A stretch of DNA of 64,000 nucleotides from Streptomyces sporangiiformans (GTDB lineage Bacteria; Actinomycetota; Actinomycetes; Streptomycetales; Streptomycetaceae): positions 1 through 64,000 of the forward strand of contig NZ_VCHX02000144.1 of assembly GCF_005768555.2 (NCBI RefSeq), written 5' to 3'. Positions within the stretch are counted from its first letter, which is position 1. Every line of letters starts with the position of its first letter. Below are positions 51,503-59,078 of the stretch, one piece after another. Below the pieces are notes generated by a model. The model worked only from the letters and a program-made list of their open reading frames with translations. It had not been told where the DNA came from and did no database searches. A program made the translations under genes and the position numbers.

Positions 51503-51679
51503 TCCTGTGGTGGGCAGTACCTGCGGTTCCCGGGTGTTGGCCCGCACAAGCTGACGGCAACTGACACGCGGAAGATCCGCTGGGAAGGTGCAGGCATCAA
51601 CGAGGAGCAGCCGCTGTTCCTTGAAGATTCGGGGTTGTAGCAGGACGTGATCTTGCAAGAGATGTAGGCCGTCAACCGC
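51503..51679 (+). pseudogene. Remnant of the secreted partner family
   Basis: Translating the plus strand gives SCGGQYLRF, HKLTATDTRKIRWEGAGINE, then a stop, QDVILQEM, another stop, and AVNR. This aligns with the C-terminal 60 residues of the 45764 protein (CGVKYLRSS, YKLTATVTWKIHWTGTGVNA, QDVIVQEI, SINR). Two in-frame stops show that it is dead. Nothing from the N-terminal part is seen upstream. Confidence 0.75.
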
Positions 51680-51701
51680 GATCCCGTATCGGATTCAGTC
51701 A

Positions 51702-51736
51702 GTGGCCAGCCGCCCCCGGAAGGCGGTTGGCTGGGC
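51702..51736 (+). terminator. Imperfect hairpin before the WXG100 operon
   Basis: GCCAGCCGCC can pair with GGCGGTTGGCTGGGC with a bulge. It lies between the remnant gene and the WXG100 operon. Confidence 0.4.
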
Positions 51737-51804
51737 CTGATGAAAAGCGGATAGCGTGGTTCGCCTCTCGGGAACGGCAGACGAGCGGGGAGTGGTGACG
51801 GGGC

Positions 51805-52116
51805 GTGGCGGAGCGGTTGGCGGTCGACGGTGACGAACTCGGGCGTTTCATGAAGATGTTGAACAAGTCGACAGATTCACTCAAGGGCGTCCGTAAGGCG
51901 TTATCGGACGCGACCATCACAGGGCTTGGTACGGACGATCTCGACTCCGCATGCGAGGAGTTCCAGGAGGACTGGAAATACGGCTCGGAGGAGATCGGCA
52001 AGCAGACCGAGGAACTTGCAAAGATCATCGGCAAGAGCCGGGACAGCTACCGCGAGGTTGACAAGGCGCTTGAAGAGGCACTGGAGAAGGCCGGCAAGGG
52101 CGGGGGCAAGAAGTGA
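51805..52116 (+). CDS. WXG100/ESAT-6-like small protein (type VII secretion target)
   Basis: 103 residues, two predicted helices with a central break. The motif CEEFQEDWKYGSEEI resembles the W-x-G turn region of actinobacterial WXG100 proteins, and the C-terminal EVDKALEEALEKAGKG fits. Such proteins form helical hairpin dimers and are exported by type VII systems, often with larger partners. Start GTG 51805. Its stop overlaps the next start (GTGA). First gene of a short operon. Confidence 0.8.
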   Translation: MAERLAVDGDELGRFMKMLNKSTDSLKGVRKALSDATITGLGTDDLDSACEEFQEDWKYGSEEIGKQTEELAKIIGKSRDSYREVDKALEEALEKAGKGGGKK

Positions 52117-53465
52117 CGTACACCCCTGGTATCGAATCGCAGCCCGGCGCGCCCCTCGACCCTCAGTACGTGGCCGACCGTGGCAAGCCTCAAGGACTCA
52201 AGTCCGCCCCGCACATCCCGAACCCCGACTATCCCCACTTGGGTTTCAATCCCGTGCCGGGCAGCACCGAGACCGTAAGTGGACTGCACAAGAAGCTCGC
52301 AAGCTGTGCGCAGGTCCTCGAAGACACGCGTGACCTGGTCACCAAGCTGATGGACGGCAGTTACTGGAAGGGCGATGCGGCCGTCGCGTTCCGGGAGCAG
52401 ATCGACGGTGGCCCGCTGCCGTTGAACCTGAAGAACGCCGCGCGCTCCCTTCGCAAGGCGGCCAAGCAGCTGAAGCTCTGGGAGGGCGAACTCGATGACT
52501 TCCAGCGCCGGGCCAAGCGCTTGGACGACGAGGCGAAGGAGGCGCGCGATGCGGTGGATACCGCCAAGGGCCGGGCGACCACAGCGGGCGACGACCCGGA
52601 TCTGGACAAGAAGAAGGGCGCCGGGCACGACGACGCGCAAAAGGCACTGACCCGCGCGAACACGGCCGTGGAGGAGGCGGAAGCCGACCTCGAGAAGATC
52701 CTGGGCAGGGCTCGGAAGCTCGCCGAGGAGCATGAGAAGCAGGCGCAGCACCGGGCGGCCAAGATCCGCGAAGCGACGAAGAAGCTGGCGCCGCATGAGC
52801 CGGGGTGGCTGGAGGATCTCGGGGAGTGGATTGCCGACAACCTTCCGGACATCCTGAGCTTCGCGGCCGGTGTCATCGGCCTGGTGGCGTTGTTTGTCGT
52901 CACAGGCGGAACGGCGGCGGCTGTGCTGCTGCTGGCAGCAGCAGCACTGAGCGCTGGAGCGTTCACCCTGCGGCTGTCGGACTCCGAAGTCCTGGCATCG
53001 TTGAAGGATGGCTTCACCAAGGGAGAATTTGACTCAGACTTCTGGGGTAACGTCGTCAGCCTCGGGGGAGACCTTCTAGGCGCCTTGCCAGGAGTGGGCG
53101 CGGTTGGAATGGCGGTCCGGGGGACCTCGGCCGCCGCCCGTGCGAGTGGTGAGGCGCTCTCGCTGGGGCAGAAGCTGGCCACCTTCGGCACCAAGACAAT
53201 GGGCGAAGCCCGTGCGATTTCCAATCTCGAGAACCCGGCTCTGGATCTCGTTGTGCGCGGAGCAAGAGATCCCGCGAAGGTGGGAAGGATCGTAGAGATC
53301 TCCTCGGCCTCGCTAGGTGTCGCTACCGCGGGGTACGGCCTGGTTTCCAGCGCCGTGGACGCGTTCGACAATGACGGAGTTAAGGACGGCTCTACAGGAA
53401 TCGACGGGGCTCGATCCATCCTCGATGGTGGAGGTCTCCTTGACCTTGCCCGCTATGTCTCCTGA
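52113..53465 (+). CDS. Large WXG100-domain protein, putative type VII effector
   Basis: 450 residues. Residues about 50-150 form a WXG100-type helical region with YWKGDAAVAFREQ carrying W-x-G. A long coiled-coil-like segment follows (LDDEAKEARDAVDTAKGRA ... AEADLEKILGRARKL). Two hydrophobic stretches (ILSFAAGVIGLVALFVVTGG and AAVLLLAAAALSAGAF) and an Ala/Gly/Ser-rich tail come after. No nuclease, deaminase or other toxin domain is recognisable. It may be a pore-type or structural substrate. GTG start, translationally coupled to the WXG100 gene. Confidence 0.82.
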   Translation: MTYTPGIESQPGAPLDPQYVADRGKPQGLKSAPHIPNPDYPHLGFNPVPGSTETVSGLHKKLASCAQVLEDTRDLVTKLMDGSYWKGDAAVAFREQIDGGPLPLNLKNAARSLRKAAKQLKLWEGELDDFQRRAKRLDDEAKEARDAVDTAKGRATTAGDDPDLDKKKGAGHDDAQKALTRANTAVEEAEADLEKILGRARKLAEEHEKQAQHRAAKIREATKKLAPHEPGWLEDLGEWIADNLPDILSFAAGVIGLVALFVVTGGTAAAVLLLAAAALSAGAFTLRLSDSEVLASLKDGFTKGEFDSDFWGNVVSLGGDLLGALPGVGAVGMAVRGTSAAARASGEALSLGQKLATFGTKTMGEARAISNLENPALDLVVRGARDPAKVGRIVEISSASLGVATAGYGLVSSAVDAFDNDGVKDGSTGIDGARSILDGGGLLDLARYVS

Positions 53466-53487
53466 TCACTGCAAAGAGAGCGATCTC

Positions 53488-54153
53488 ATGAACCCGACAG
53501 ATTACTCCACGGCATGGTCTCATCCGCCCACTCGCCGTGCCTGGATGAAGTACGTGACAATTAGCGTGGCTACCTTTCTCGGCTGGCTCGCAATTTGTTT
53601 TGGATTGCTGGCAGCCCTCGTGAGCCTCTCGTTCCCAGGGTTTACCGTTCTCCTTGTCCCGTTCATTATCTATAGCTTCTATCGGGCGTTCATTCAGGTC
53701 TTCTCATTTCCGTCGGCGCTGCGTATGAGGCGCATCTTGCGGGTGTATCCGTGGAGCGTGGTCGGAGGCGCCCCGTTCGGGTTGACCAAACATCCTGAGG
53801 TTCTTGGTAGGCAGTACGGATGGTTTGAATTCCCCAACCCGGCTCGCTCTGAAGAGCGCCTGCCGGTGGTCTTCCCCAACCACCTGCAGGTGGGCTGGTG
53901 GCACCGGCGCATGGCGCCCCGTGCCACTCCCGAACTGAAGGCGCAGATCGACACAGTGTGGTTTGCGGGCGACCCCCGCTTCATCGGTCTCGTTGCTGCC
54001 CCCAGGGCAGATGGTGCGATGCCGCGCCGAATGCACGTTCTTCATCAGCAGATGGGAGCTGAGGGAGGCCGACGTTCGCTCGCCGACTGGGGTGCAACCG
54101 CTGAAGACATTGAACGAGGCCGACGTGTGGGCATCCGCCCTGCCCGGCCGTGA
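53488..54153 (+). CDS. Membrane protein of the WXG100 operon
   Basis: 221 residues. Two hydrophobic segments (ISVATFLGWLAICFGLLAALV and FTVLLVPFIIYSFYRAFI) are followed by the motif ALRMRRILRVYPWSVV and a soluble beta-rich domain (VWFAGDPRFIGLVAAP). Families with this RMRRILRxYPW motif recur beside WXG100 genes in Streptomyces; I have no function for them. The start is ATG 53488. A broken paralogue lies at 54853-55420. Confidence 0.78.
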   Translation: MNPTDYSTAWSHPPTRRAWMKYVTISVATFLGWLAICFGLLAALVSLSFPGFTVLLVPFIIYSFYRAFIQVFSFPSALRMRRILRVYPWSVVGGAPFGLTKHPEVLGRQYGWFEFPNPARSEERLPVVFPNHLQVGWWHRRMAPRATPELKAQIDTVWFAGDPRFIGLVAAPRADGAMPRRMHVLHQQMGAEGGRRSLADWGATAEDIERGRRVGIRPARP

Positions 54154-54175
54154 CCTGCGCCTGGGAAATGTGCTC

Positions 54176-54856
54176 ATGCCGACTCCTTTCATCCTCGATG
54201 ATTCCGTCAAGGACCCCCACGCCAGCATCTGGTTTGCCGTACCTGCTGGCTTCACCGAGTTGCCGATCGAGGCTCTTCTCGCCTCTCCGGAGTCGTCCGA
54301 GGCCGACGAATTGCGCGTCGCGCTTGCACCTCTGATCGAAGCCATCCCGGACGGCGTCGCCCGCCAGCAGTTCATCACGCAACTGGCGCAGGGCCAGCAG
54401 CTTCTTCTGGCCCTGCGCGAGGTGGGGACCAGTCACTGCTCTCTCGGCCTGCACCGTGACGATACCGAGGGTGGCGAAGGACGGACCTTGCTCTCCCTTT
54501 TCACCGTCTCGTGGCGAGAGATCAAAATATCTCCGCCTGCTATGAGCGCTGCTCGTGCGGTGGCGACAGCAGAGCAGCACGCTCACATCGAGTATGCCGA
54601 ATTGCCCTGTGGGCCAGTGTCGATCAGTGAGACCATTCGTATCCCCACTGTCGAATCCGGGCTTCCGCAAGATCCTCTTCTCCAGGTGTACGCCCATCTT
54701 CCCCATCCGGACGGCAAACGCATGGCAATTCTCACCCTGGGCACAACTGCGGTGGCACGCCGAGAGCAGTACCGTTCGCTCCTCCGGCAGATCGCGGAGT
54801 TGGTGAGCTTCGACAACCCCCTCGCCCAGGCCGAGGACGAAGGACGCCGACCGTGA
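54176..54856 (+). CDS. Hypothetical protein of the WXG100 operon
   Basis: 226 residues, soluble, opening MPTPFILDDSV and containing REVGTSHCSLGLHRDD and the C-terminal ILTLGTTAVARREQYRSLLRQ. I recognise the type as one that recurs next to WXG100 genes in Streptomyces, but its function is unknown. The ATG at 54176 is used because the conserved MPTPF begins there with GGGAAA before it; a longer upstream frame overlaps the previous gene. Its stop overlaps a GTG that starts the broken paralogue. Confidence 0.75.
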   Translation: MPTPFILDDSVKDPHASIWFAVPAGFTELPIEALLASPESSEADELRVALAPLIEAIPDGVARQQFITQLAQGQQLLLALREVGTSHCSLGLHRDDTEGGEGRTLLSLFTVSWREIKISPPAMSAARAVATAEQHAHIEYAELPCGPVSISETIRIPTVESGLPQDPLLQVYAHLPHPDGKRMAILTLGTTAVARREQYRSLLRQIAELVSFDNPLAQAEDEGRRP

Positions 54857-55420
54857 CCCCACGCCTCTGCCCTGGGCCTCGCAGTCGGCGATCAAGCACC
54901 CGCCCACGGGCCGCGTCATCCGGCGACGGCTCCTACGCCAGTGGTTGCTCGTCTTGGTGGTATCGCCCGCGCTTATCCTGATCCCGCTCGGGGGCCGCTT
55001 CCGGTAACACAAGCTTCATCCCTGTGCTCGGATTCGTCATGTGCGCCCTCGCCCGTCCTTCTGCCGCTGAACATCTGGTTCGCGATCACTGCCCTCCGTA
55101 TGAATCGAGTGCTCAGCACGCACTCGTGGCGTCTCGTGGAGTGCGGGGTCATTCCCCTCACCAAGCACGAAGGGCGGCTCAGGGAGGTCGAGGACCAGGC
55201 GGACGGCGGGGAGGTACGGGGGCCTGCCGTCTTTCAGATCAATGACCTGGTACTGACGGCGGCGCCGTACCGTCGAAGCGTGAGTACACGGCTCCCCCAA
55301 TTGTGGTGCGCCGGACGTCCACGCCAAGATGCCGTGGCCTCTGAGCCGACAGACGCGCGCCCGTTCAAGCTCGTGCTCTATAAATGGCCTGTACCAGGGA
55401 GAGAAACGGCCGTTGGCTGA
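54853..55420 (+). pseudogene. Frameshifted paralogue of the 53488 membrane protein
   Basis: Pieces of one protein lie in different frames. Near the GTG, PWASQSAIKHPPTGRVIRRR resembles AWSHPPTRRAWMK, followed by a hydrophobic run (LLRQWLLVLVVSPALILIPL) and a stop at 55005. In another frame, NIWFAITALRMNRVLSTHSW resembles ALRMRRILRVYPW and continues to 55420. At least two frameshifts are needed to restore it. Position and coupling match the fifth gene of a WXG100 operon. Confidence 0.6.
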
Positions 55421-55523
55421 GGGCATCGTCGGCGATTGGCAACTTTGGGCCGCGCCGGAGTGTGGTGCCGTTGTTCGCTTCGGAGCGCCGGCCATCGGCA
55501 AGTGGCCCAAAGTCTCCAATCGC

Positions 55524-55718
55524 TCAGGTTTGGTCCACGGCCGGGAGTAGCTTTATGCCGCGTATCAGGGTGCGGAGGCAGTCGGGGGTTGTTGCCAGGG
55601 CGACGTCCGGTTCGTCGCTCTCTCGGAGGTAGATGGCTCCGGCGGGGTCGCCGGCGACATAGACGCAATTGGCGGCTTCGGCGCTGTACGTCGACTTCTG
55701 CCAGGTGAGTTCGTGCAT
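55524..55718 (-). CDS. DUF397 domain protein
   Basis: 64 residues, opening MHELTWQKSTYSAEAANCVYVA and including AIYLRESDEPD, the standard DUF397 pattern. These small proteins work with an adjacent helix-turn-helix DUF5753 regulator in Streptomyces, possibly as an antitoxin-like or regulator-binding partner. The start ATG 55718 lies 11 bases past the regulator's stop, so the pair is one operon. Confidence 0.92.
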   Translation of the reverse strand: MHELTWQKSTYSAEAANCVYVAGDPAGAIYLRESDEPDVALATTPDCLRTLIRGIKLLPAVDQT

Positions 55719-55729
55719 GCGGGGGCTCC

Positions 55730-56581
55730 TCAGAGGTCGCGGGCGATGCGCTGAATGAGGTCTCGGGACTTCGCTTCGGGGAGGGCTCTGGACTCCATGC
55801 GGTCGATTACGGAGCGGTAGCGGTCCAATTGGGCCTCCGCGTCGAGGAATTCGCAGCCGTGGTCGGTGTCCAGCACGATGGTGTCGAGCTGTGGGACCGG
55901 TCCAGCGGCCCAGGTGATGGGCTGGCCCGACGCTGGGAAACCCGACTCCCCGAACGGGATCACCTGGATGGTGATGGTGGGTTGCTCGCCCATCTCCAGC
56001 AGATGGTCGAGTTGGGCCCGCGCGACGTCCGGACCGCCGAAGCCCATGCGTAGCGCCGCCTCGTGCACGACGGCCATGTACGGGGTCGGAGTTCCCTCGA
56101 AGAGGACTGCCTGACGCTTCACTCGGTACGAGACGCGGTGCTCGATCTCGTACGGACGCAGTGGCGGGACGGCCTCGCGCATGGTGGCGCGGGCGTGCTC
56201 CGTCGTCTGGAGCAGGCCGGGCATGTGGATGGAGACGGCCACGCGGAGTGCATGGGCGTGGTGCTCCAGCTCGGCCAGGTCCAGCAGGGCGGAGGGAAGC
56301 GTGTCTCGGTACTCCTCCCACCAGCCTCGCTTGCGGCCACCCGTCATCGCGGCGAGAGCGTCGACGTATGCCTCGTCGGAGCAGCTGTAGTTGCGGGTCA
56401 GGGTGCGTACGCGGTCGGCACTGACTGCGTACCGGCCGGCCTCGATATTGCTGATGCGTGCCTGAGGGCCGCCGAGGAGCGCGGCGGCCGCGGTCGAGCT
56501 GAGCCCTGCACGCTCGCGGAGCTTCCGTAGCTCGACGCCGAGCCGCTGCTGGCGCAGGGTCGCGGTCGGGCTGGGCGGCAT
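55730..56581 (-). CDS. XRE family helix-turn-helix regulator with DUF5753
   Basis: 283 residues. The N-terminal HTH (LGVELRKLRERAGLSSTAAA, ISNIEAGRYAVS) is followed by the DUF5753 sensor domain (VSIHMPGLLQTTEHARA, YMAVVHEAALRMGFGG, IQVIPF). This is the AbaA/WhiJ-like family that pairs with DUF397. The start ATG 56581 is inferred from the conserved MPPSPTATLRQQRLG; the longer open frame is unlikely. It is divergent from the ATPase-fold gene at 56805, a common trio in Streptomyces. Confidence 0.93.
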   Translation of the reverse strand: MPPSPTATLRQQRLGVELRKLRERAGLSSTAAAALLGGPQARISNIEAGRYAVSADRVRTLTRNYSCSDEAYVDALAAMTGGRKRGWWEEYRDTLPSALLDLAELEHHAHALRVAVSIHMPGLLQTTEHARATMREAVPPLRPYEIEHRVSYRVKRQAVLFEGTPTPYMAVVHEAALRMGFGGPDVARAQLDHLLEMGEQPTITIQVIPFGESGFPASGQPITWAAGPVPQLDTIVLDTDHGCEFLDAEAQLDRYRSVIDRMESRALPEAKSRDLIQRIARDL

Positions 56582-56804
56582 GGTTCGTCGCTTCTTTCCG
56601 TGATCCGAGCGGAGTGTCACCCACATGAGTGGAGAATGGTAGGTATTCCATCTTCCGATGGAAGAACTTACACCCTTGTCGCTACGTTGAGTGCGCAAGC
56701 CGCCCAACGTCCTTGCCGGTAAGCCGGAAGCGCACCAAGTCAGGCACTGCCACCGCGCGGTCCGCCGTTGGGTGATTCAAGTCCCTTCCCTCCAGGAGAC
56801 GTTC
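56582..56804. promoter_or_regulatory. Divergent region between XRE regulator and ATPase-fold gene
   Basis: 223 bases shared by the two divergent genes. An A/T-rich core (TGGTAGGTATTCCATCTTCC, then GATGGAAGAA) includes the inverted repeat TTCCATC / GATGGAA at about 56647-56666, a reasonable binding site for the XRE protein. Confidence 0.45.
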
Positions 56805-57293
56805 GTGACCACCGTATCCCCGCCCGAGTCCACTCGGTCCGAGTTCTGGTCCTATGTCCTTCGCCTGCCCCATGACCCCTGCGCCCCGCGCGTCGCCCGT
56901 ATGACGGTGCGGGCCGCGCTCACCGGGCACGGTATGGACGAACTCCTCGACATCACAGAACTGTTGACGTCCGAGCTTGCGACCAACGCCTACCTGCACG
57001 CGAAAGGACCTGCTTCTCTGCGGCTGCGTGGGCTCGGGAGAGGAGGGTTGAGGGTGTTCGTCTGGGACACCAACCCATACGTCCCGCCGCCTTTCGACAA
57101 GCCGCCGGGTGTCTCCGTGTCGCAGCCCGCACAGGCGGACGCCGTCGGAGGGCGTGGTCTGCTCCTCGTGCAGGAGTACGCGAGTTCGTGGGGAGGCTGG
57201 CCGCTTGGGGATGACCGCCTCGGGCGGGGCGCAGGGAAGCTGCTCTGGTTCGAGGTGGGAGGGTATGGGGCGATGCGGCGCGTGGCAGCTTGA
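56805..57293 (+). CDS. ATP-binding protein, HATPase_c / RsbW-like
   Basis: 162 residues. N-box ELLTSELATNAYLHA and G1/G2-type motifs (FVWDTNP, GGRGLLLVQEYASSWG) mark a GHKL ATPase like the anti-sigma kinases RsbW/SpoIIAB. Start GTG 56805 behind AGGAG. In Streptomyces these stand-alone GHKL proteins commonly sit beside XRE/DUF397 pairs, and often no sigma factor is nearby. The target is unknown. Confidence 0.88.
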   Translation: MTTVSPPESTRSEFWSYVLRLPHDPCAPRVARMTVRAALTGHGMDELLDITELLTSELATNAYLHAKGPASLRLRGLGRGGLRVFVWDTNPYVPPPFDKPPGVSVSQPAQADAVGGRGLLLVQEYASSWGGWPLGDDRLGRGAGKLLWFEVGGYGAMRRVAA

Positions 57294-57652
57294 TGGCTGG
57301 CGGCTGGGCGACTGCGCGGGGCGCAGTCACGATGTGCTCGAATCCGTCCACCACCGTTTCGGCCAGCGTGAGCCGGCCGTTCTGCAGATGCTGTATCGCG
57401 AACTCGTTCGGATCGTGCGCGAGGTGGGGCGCGGCACCGCGGGCGAAGTGGCAGACGGGAAGGCCGATCTCGGCATCGCCACACTCGGCGGCTCTGTGCC
57501 GCTTCCACCGGGTCTGGTCGCGAGAGGACTTCACATGCGCGGCCGCTCGACCAATGCTGGGTCAAAGGGTGGGCCCCTCGGTTCCCCGGTGGTCCGCGTG
57601 CGTGAAAGGGTGGGGAAGTTGCTGACGTGAATGCGGGGAGTGGCGGGCAGGC
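57294..57652. other. Gene-poor stretch
   Basis: 359 bases. Frames on both strands cross it, but none has a ribosome site, a recognisable domain or clear codon bias that I would trust. It may be a decayed gene at the island edge. Confidence 0.4.
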
Positions 57653-58573
57653 ATGAGCAAGCGCCAGGTGCAGAAGATGTTCCAGCTCATGGCGAGTGGA
57701 GAGGCCGTTGAGCTCACCAGTGCCATGGCGTCCGTGAAGAAGCTCGCCCGGCTTGCCTTCATTGCCCAGCAGTTCGGGTACGAGTATGCGGATGTGCGGC
57801 AGGGGGGCGGGCAGAACTCCTCGCTGAAGATGCTCATCGTTCCCGATCCGAGCCCGGTCGCGCGGCAGCGCGCCGCGCAGAACTGGGCCCAGTTCCCGCA
57901 GGCTGCCAGTGGCGGGCCGCTGCCGCCCTTCGTGCCCGACGCCTTGGAACTGCTCAAGGCCAGGATCAACTTCGACCTGACCGGGAAGAACGCCGAGAAG
58001 CGGATGCGGTACGCGGCCCTCGGCTTCACCGTCGCGTGCCTGGTTCTGGCGTTGCGGACCGGTGGGGACGGTATCGCCTTCGCCGTTTCTGGGATCTTCT
58101 GGCTGCTTCTCCTGGGGTTCCTCGGCATCATGGTCGCCGTCACCCGGAAGCGGAACGCCAAGTTCGCGGCTCGGCTGCAGGCCGCCGGGTTCGCGCCTGT
58201 TACGGATGAGACGGGCAGGGTTCGGTATCTGCCGGCGGGCGCGCAGCTTCCTGGGCAGGGGAATCCGTTCGCCGGGCAGCAGGGTGGTCAGTCAGGGCAG
58301 CAGTACGGTCAGCCGGGCCAGCAGTACGGGAACCAGCAGTACGGACAGGAGCATTACGGCCCTCAGTACGGCAATCCTTACGGTGGCCCGCAGGGCGGTG
58401 CGCCCGCCCCCGGCTCGTACGCACCCCAGCAGCAGGCCCCCGGGCCGTACGGTGGTCAGCCAGGTCCCGGGCCCTACACCCAGCCCCAGTACCAGCCCCA
58501 GCAGTACGCCCAGCCCCAGCCGTACCCCCAGCCCAACAATCCCTACGGTGAGCCCCAACCGCCTCAGCGCTGA
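57653..58573 (+). CDS. Membrane protein with Gln/Pro/Tyr/Gly-rich C-terminal tail
   Basis: 306 residues. A cytoplasmic N-terminal part (SKRQVQKMFQLMASGEAVEL) leads to two membrane segments (YAALGFTVACLVLALRTGG and VSGIFWLLLLGFLGIMVAV). The last 110 residues are a low-complexity repeat (QQYGQPGQQYG, NPYGGPQGG). Such tails are frequent in Streptomyces membrane proteins and are probably disordered. I do not recognise the N-terminal domain. Start ATG 57653. Confidence 0.8.
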   Translation: MSKRQVQKMFQLMASGEAVELTSAMASVKKLARLAFIAQQFGYEYADVRQGGGQNSSLKMLIVPDPSPVARQRAAQNWAQFPQAASGGPLPPFVPDALELLKARINFDLTGKNAEKRMRYAALGFTVACLVLALRTGGDGIAFAVSGIFWLLLLGFLGIMVAVTRKRNAKFAARLQAAGFAPVTDETGRVRYLPAGAQLPGQGNPFAGQQGGQSGQQYGQPGQQYGNQQYGQEHYGPQYGNPYGGPQGGAPAPGSYAPQQQAPGPYGGQPGPGPYTQPQYQPQQYAQPQPYPQPNNPYGEPQPPQR

Positions 58574-58647
58574 ACCGAGGGCCCGGAATCGAAGCCACTG
58601 GCCCCGACTCAAGCGTCCGGCCCTCATATAAGAGCCCGGCCCCATAT

Positions 58648-58690
58648 AAGCGCCCAACCCCCATATAGAAGGGCGGGGCGCTTCTTTCTA
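58648..58690 (+). terminator. Terminator of the Gln-rich membrane protein gene
   Basis: AAGCGCCC-AA-CCC pairs with GGG-C-GGGGCGCTT across a CATATAG loop, followed by TCTTTCTA. It is preceded by two more CCATATAAG copies, so part of the loop is repeated. Confidence 0.7.
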
Positions 58691-58835
58691 ATCCCGTTGC
58701 GAACGCTGTACGCCAGCCGTACGCTGTTCGCCACCGGCGCGCGCAGCCTACGGTGTGACCTGCGTCGCGATGTTCGTCCTGCGTCCAGAAGAGGGTCAGT
58801 CGGCACCGGCCCGCGCTCCCTCTGCCCCGCCAGCT

Positions 58836-58884
58836 GAACCCAGCCCCACGCGAACCCAGCCCCCACACGAACGCAGCCCCACAC
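58836..58884 (+). repeat. Three direct repeats of GAACCCAGCCCCACGC type
   Basis: Copies at 58836-58851, 58852-58868 and 58869-58884 differ by one or two bases. They lie about 195 bases upstream of narK and could be regulator half-sites or simple expansion. Confidence 0.6.
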
Positions 58885-59078
58885 GATCACACGATTCACG
58901 TACGCTCGCTACTCACGGCGAGCAGTGCGACCGTCAGACCTCACCGGCGCCCCCGCCCGTTCGTGAGAGCAACGTTCCCCGACGGTCACTCGCAGCCACA
59001 GACCCGAAACGCGCCATCCCTACCTTCGGGACTCATAACCCCGTACGCATCTGAGCACCGGAGAACCGTGGAGGCGTC

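Larger units (their letters stand above)
58574..59078. promoter_or_regulatory. Long intergenic region upstream of narK
   Basis: 505 bases with no credible gene. It holds CATATA repeats (58624-58667), a terminator, and three 16-17-base direct repeats (58836-58884). The narK promoter should lie in the last 150 bases. I searched by eye for a GlnR-type site (GTnAC-n6-GAAAC) and found only imperfect matches. Confidence 0.45.

Noticed and set aside
57109..57630. Plus-strand frame containing HDVLESVHHRFGQREP
   Set aside because: It begins inside the ATPase-fold gene, lacks a ribosome site and has no family match. A minus frame across the same DNA looks equally good, so neither is called.
58960..59010. 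GlnR-like box before narK (GTCAC and GAAAC elements)
   Set aside because: Both half-elements occur, but the spacing does not match GTnAC-n6-GAAAC.
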